Assembly (NCBI GenBank): GCA_022561955.1
Contig: JADFQF010000131.1
Span: 1 to 5,500, forward strand
DNA length: 5,500 nucleotides
Direction of reading: 5' to 3'
DNA from: Chloroflexota bacterium
GTDB taxonomy: Bacteria; Chloroflexota; Dehalococcoidia; SAR202; UBA11138
Below the pieces are notes generated by a model that did no database searches, was not told the origin of the DNA, and was given only the letters and a program-made list of their open reading frames with translations. Positions 4,561 through 5,500 of this stretch are shown here, piece by piece (within the stretch, counting starts at the first letter, position 1; the number at the start of each line of letters is the position of its first letter). A program made the translations under genes and the position numbers.

Positions 4561-5500
4561 ATTTACATCAGCCGCCTGAGTCTGCGGAATTTTCGCAACT
4601 TCGAAAGCCTGGACCTGAATTTCGGCCCTGGAATGTTGCTGTTCAAAGGTGAGAACGGTCAGGGGAAGAGCAACCTGCTCGAGGCGATCTACCTGCTGGC
4701 CATTGCGAAATCGGCCCGGGCCTCTGCGGACCGCGAGCTCGTCCGTAAGCAGTCCATTTCAGCCGATACCTACACTCGCGTGGCGGCCGAGGTAGACCGA
4801 GACGGCGATTCCCTGCGACTGCAGGTGGACTTCCAGAGCAGGCTCACGAGCCCTTCGAATACTGAGCCGGCCGGCGAAGACGACAGCCCGTCCTACATGG
4901 ACTCGATCTCGGTGCAGAAGTATTTTCGCGTAAACGGGGCGCCCCGCAGGGCGTCGGGCCTCATTGGGCAGCTCAACGCCGTGATGTTCAGCGCCGACGA
5001 CCTGGAGCTGATATACGGCTCACCGTCCGTGCGGCGCCGCTACCTGGACATACTCATCTCTCAGCTGGATCCCAAATACCTTCGGTCGTTACAGCGCTAC
5101 CAGCGTATTGTTCAGCAGCGCAACCATCTCTTGAAGTCCCTGAGAGTGGGGTCGGCAGCGCCGGCCGAGCTGGAGTTCTGGGATGAAGAGCTGATCGCGG
5201 AGGGGTCGTGCATCATGGCGCAACGCATCACGACGGTGGGCAGGCTGTCCGAGGTCGCCGGGCCGATACACTTTCAGCTAAGCGGCAAGGGGGAAACAAT
5301 GGAGGTGGTGTATCGCCCCAACGTTGCGCTGACCGGCGACGGGACCGCCGAATCTTTGGCCCAGGACATACGCGGCGCCATCGAGGACAGGCGCGGGAGG
5401 GAGACGGCCCAGGGCGTTACCGTATCCGGCCCTCATCGGGACGACCTGCAGGTGCTGGTCGACGGCATGGACGCCGGGGCCTATGCGTCGCGGGGCCAGG
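4561..5500 (+). CDS. recF: DNA replication and repair protein RecF, 3' end beyond the window
   Basis: RecF is an SMC-like ATPase that works with RecO and RecR to load RecA at gapped DNA and stalled forks. The open frame gives 313 residues of the usual 360-400. Residues 2-13 (YISRLSLRNFRN) match the family's N-terminal strand. The Walker A motif is GENGQGKSN (30-38), followed by LLEAIYLLA. Other conserved parts are VMFSADDLELIYGSPSVRRRYLD (141-163), the long helical region with YQRIVQQRNHLLKS (180-193), SGPHRDDL (289-296) and ASRGQ (309-313), the start of the ABC-type signature; the Walker B lies beyond the edge. The best start is ATT at 4561, because no canonical start is in frame upstream and the first internal ATG (codon 25) would remove the first strand. 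GAGG lies seven bases before. An acidic, Ser/Pro-rich stretch (about 97-113) is variable and probably a surface loop. Confidence 0.95.
   Translation, partial: MYISRLSLRNFRNFESLDLNFGPGMLLFKGENGQGKSNLLEAIYLLAIAKSARASADRELVRKQSISADTYTRVAAEVDRDGDSLRLQVDFQSRLTSPSNTEPAGEDDSPSYMDSISVQKYFRVNGAPRRASGLIGQLNAVMFSADDLELIYGSPSVRRRYLDILISQLDPKYLRSLQRYQRIVQQRNHLLKSLRVGSAAPAELEFWDEELIAEGSCIMAQRITTVGRLSEVAGPIHFQLSGKGETMEVVYRPNVALTGDGTAESLAQDIRGAIEDRRGRETAQGVTVSGPHRDDLQVLVDGMDAGAYASRGQ

Noticed and set aside
4523..4579. Possible short leader peptide (GTG start, 18 codons) before recF
   Set aside because: Its GTG lies upstream of the predicted transcript start near 4528, there is no ribosome site, and the codons show no regulatory pattern.
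4443..4652. Plus-strand open frame of 69 codons crossing the recF start
   Set aside because: It overlaps the cofD start, the promoter region and the RecF N-terminal codons in another frame, with no recognisable protein.

Overview
The window is GC-rich bacterial DNA with tightly packed genes and many non-ATG start codons. Coenzyme F420 biosynthesis genes sit beside a luciferase-like oxidoreductase, near recF and secreted kelch and lipoprotein genes. This best fits a Chloroflexota/Dehalococcoidia-type genome such as the SAR202 group, in which such oxidoreductases are numerous. An actinobacterium or another F420-making lineage is not excluded. The lineage is an inference from gene content; no ribosomal marker is present.

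Layout. (1) At the left edge, on the minus strand, is the 5' part of a small lipoprotein gene (275 to beyond 1) with a TTG start. (2) A gap of about 190 bp separates it from a divergent plus-strand gene (467-1909). That gene encodes an exported seven-bladed kelch-type beta-propeller with a C-terminal Gly-Gly-x-Cys / hydrophobic / basic tail. (3) Three minus-strand genes form an operon read from right to left: cofD (4464-3532), cofC (3535-2909) and an LLM-class flavin/F420 oxidoreductase (2895-1924). cofD and cofC overlap by 4 nt, and cofC and the oxidoreductase are 13 nt apart. (4) A 96-bp divergent region carries an 8-bp inverted repeat whose two arms each contain a TAAAAT -10 element. (5) recF runs on the plus strand from 4561 past the right edge and appears to start at an unusual ATT codon.

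How the genes work together. CofC makes the GDP-activated lactyl or enolpyruvyl donor. CofD transfers that group to Fo to give F420-0 (or its dehydro form). The third gene belongs to a superfamily that uses F420H2 or FMNH2, so the operon may couple cofactor production to a consumer enzyme. Fo synthase and the glutamyl ligase CofE are not in the window. RecF (recombination/replication repair) is functionally unrelated but shares the divergent control region with cofD. The lipoprotein and kelch protein are both predicted cell-envelope proteins of unknown function.

No CRISPR array, tRNA, rRNA, insertion sequence or phage gene is visible. I see no clear new biological system. The best leads are the recF ATT start, the symmetric cofD/recF promoter region and the sorting-signal-like tail of the kelch protein.
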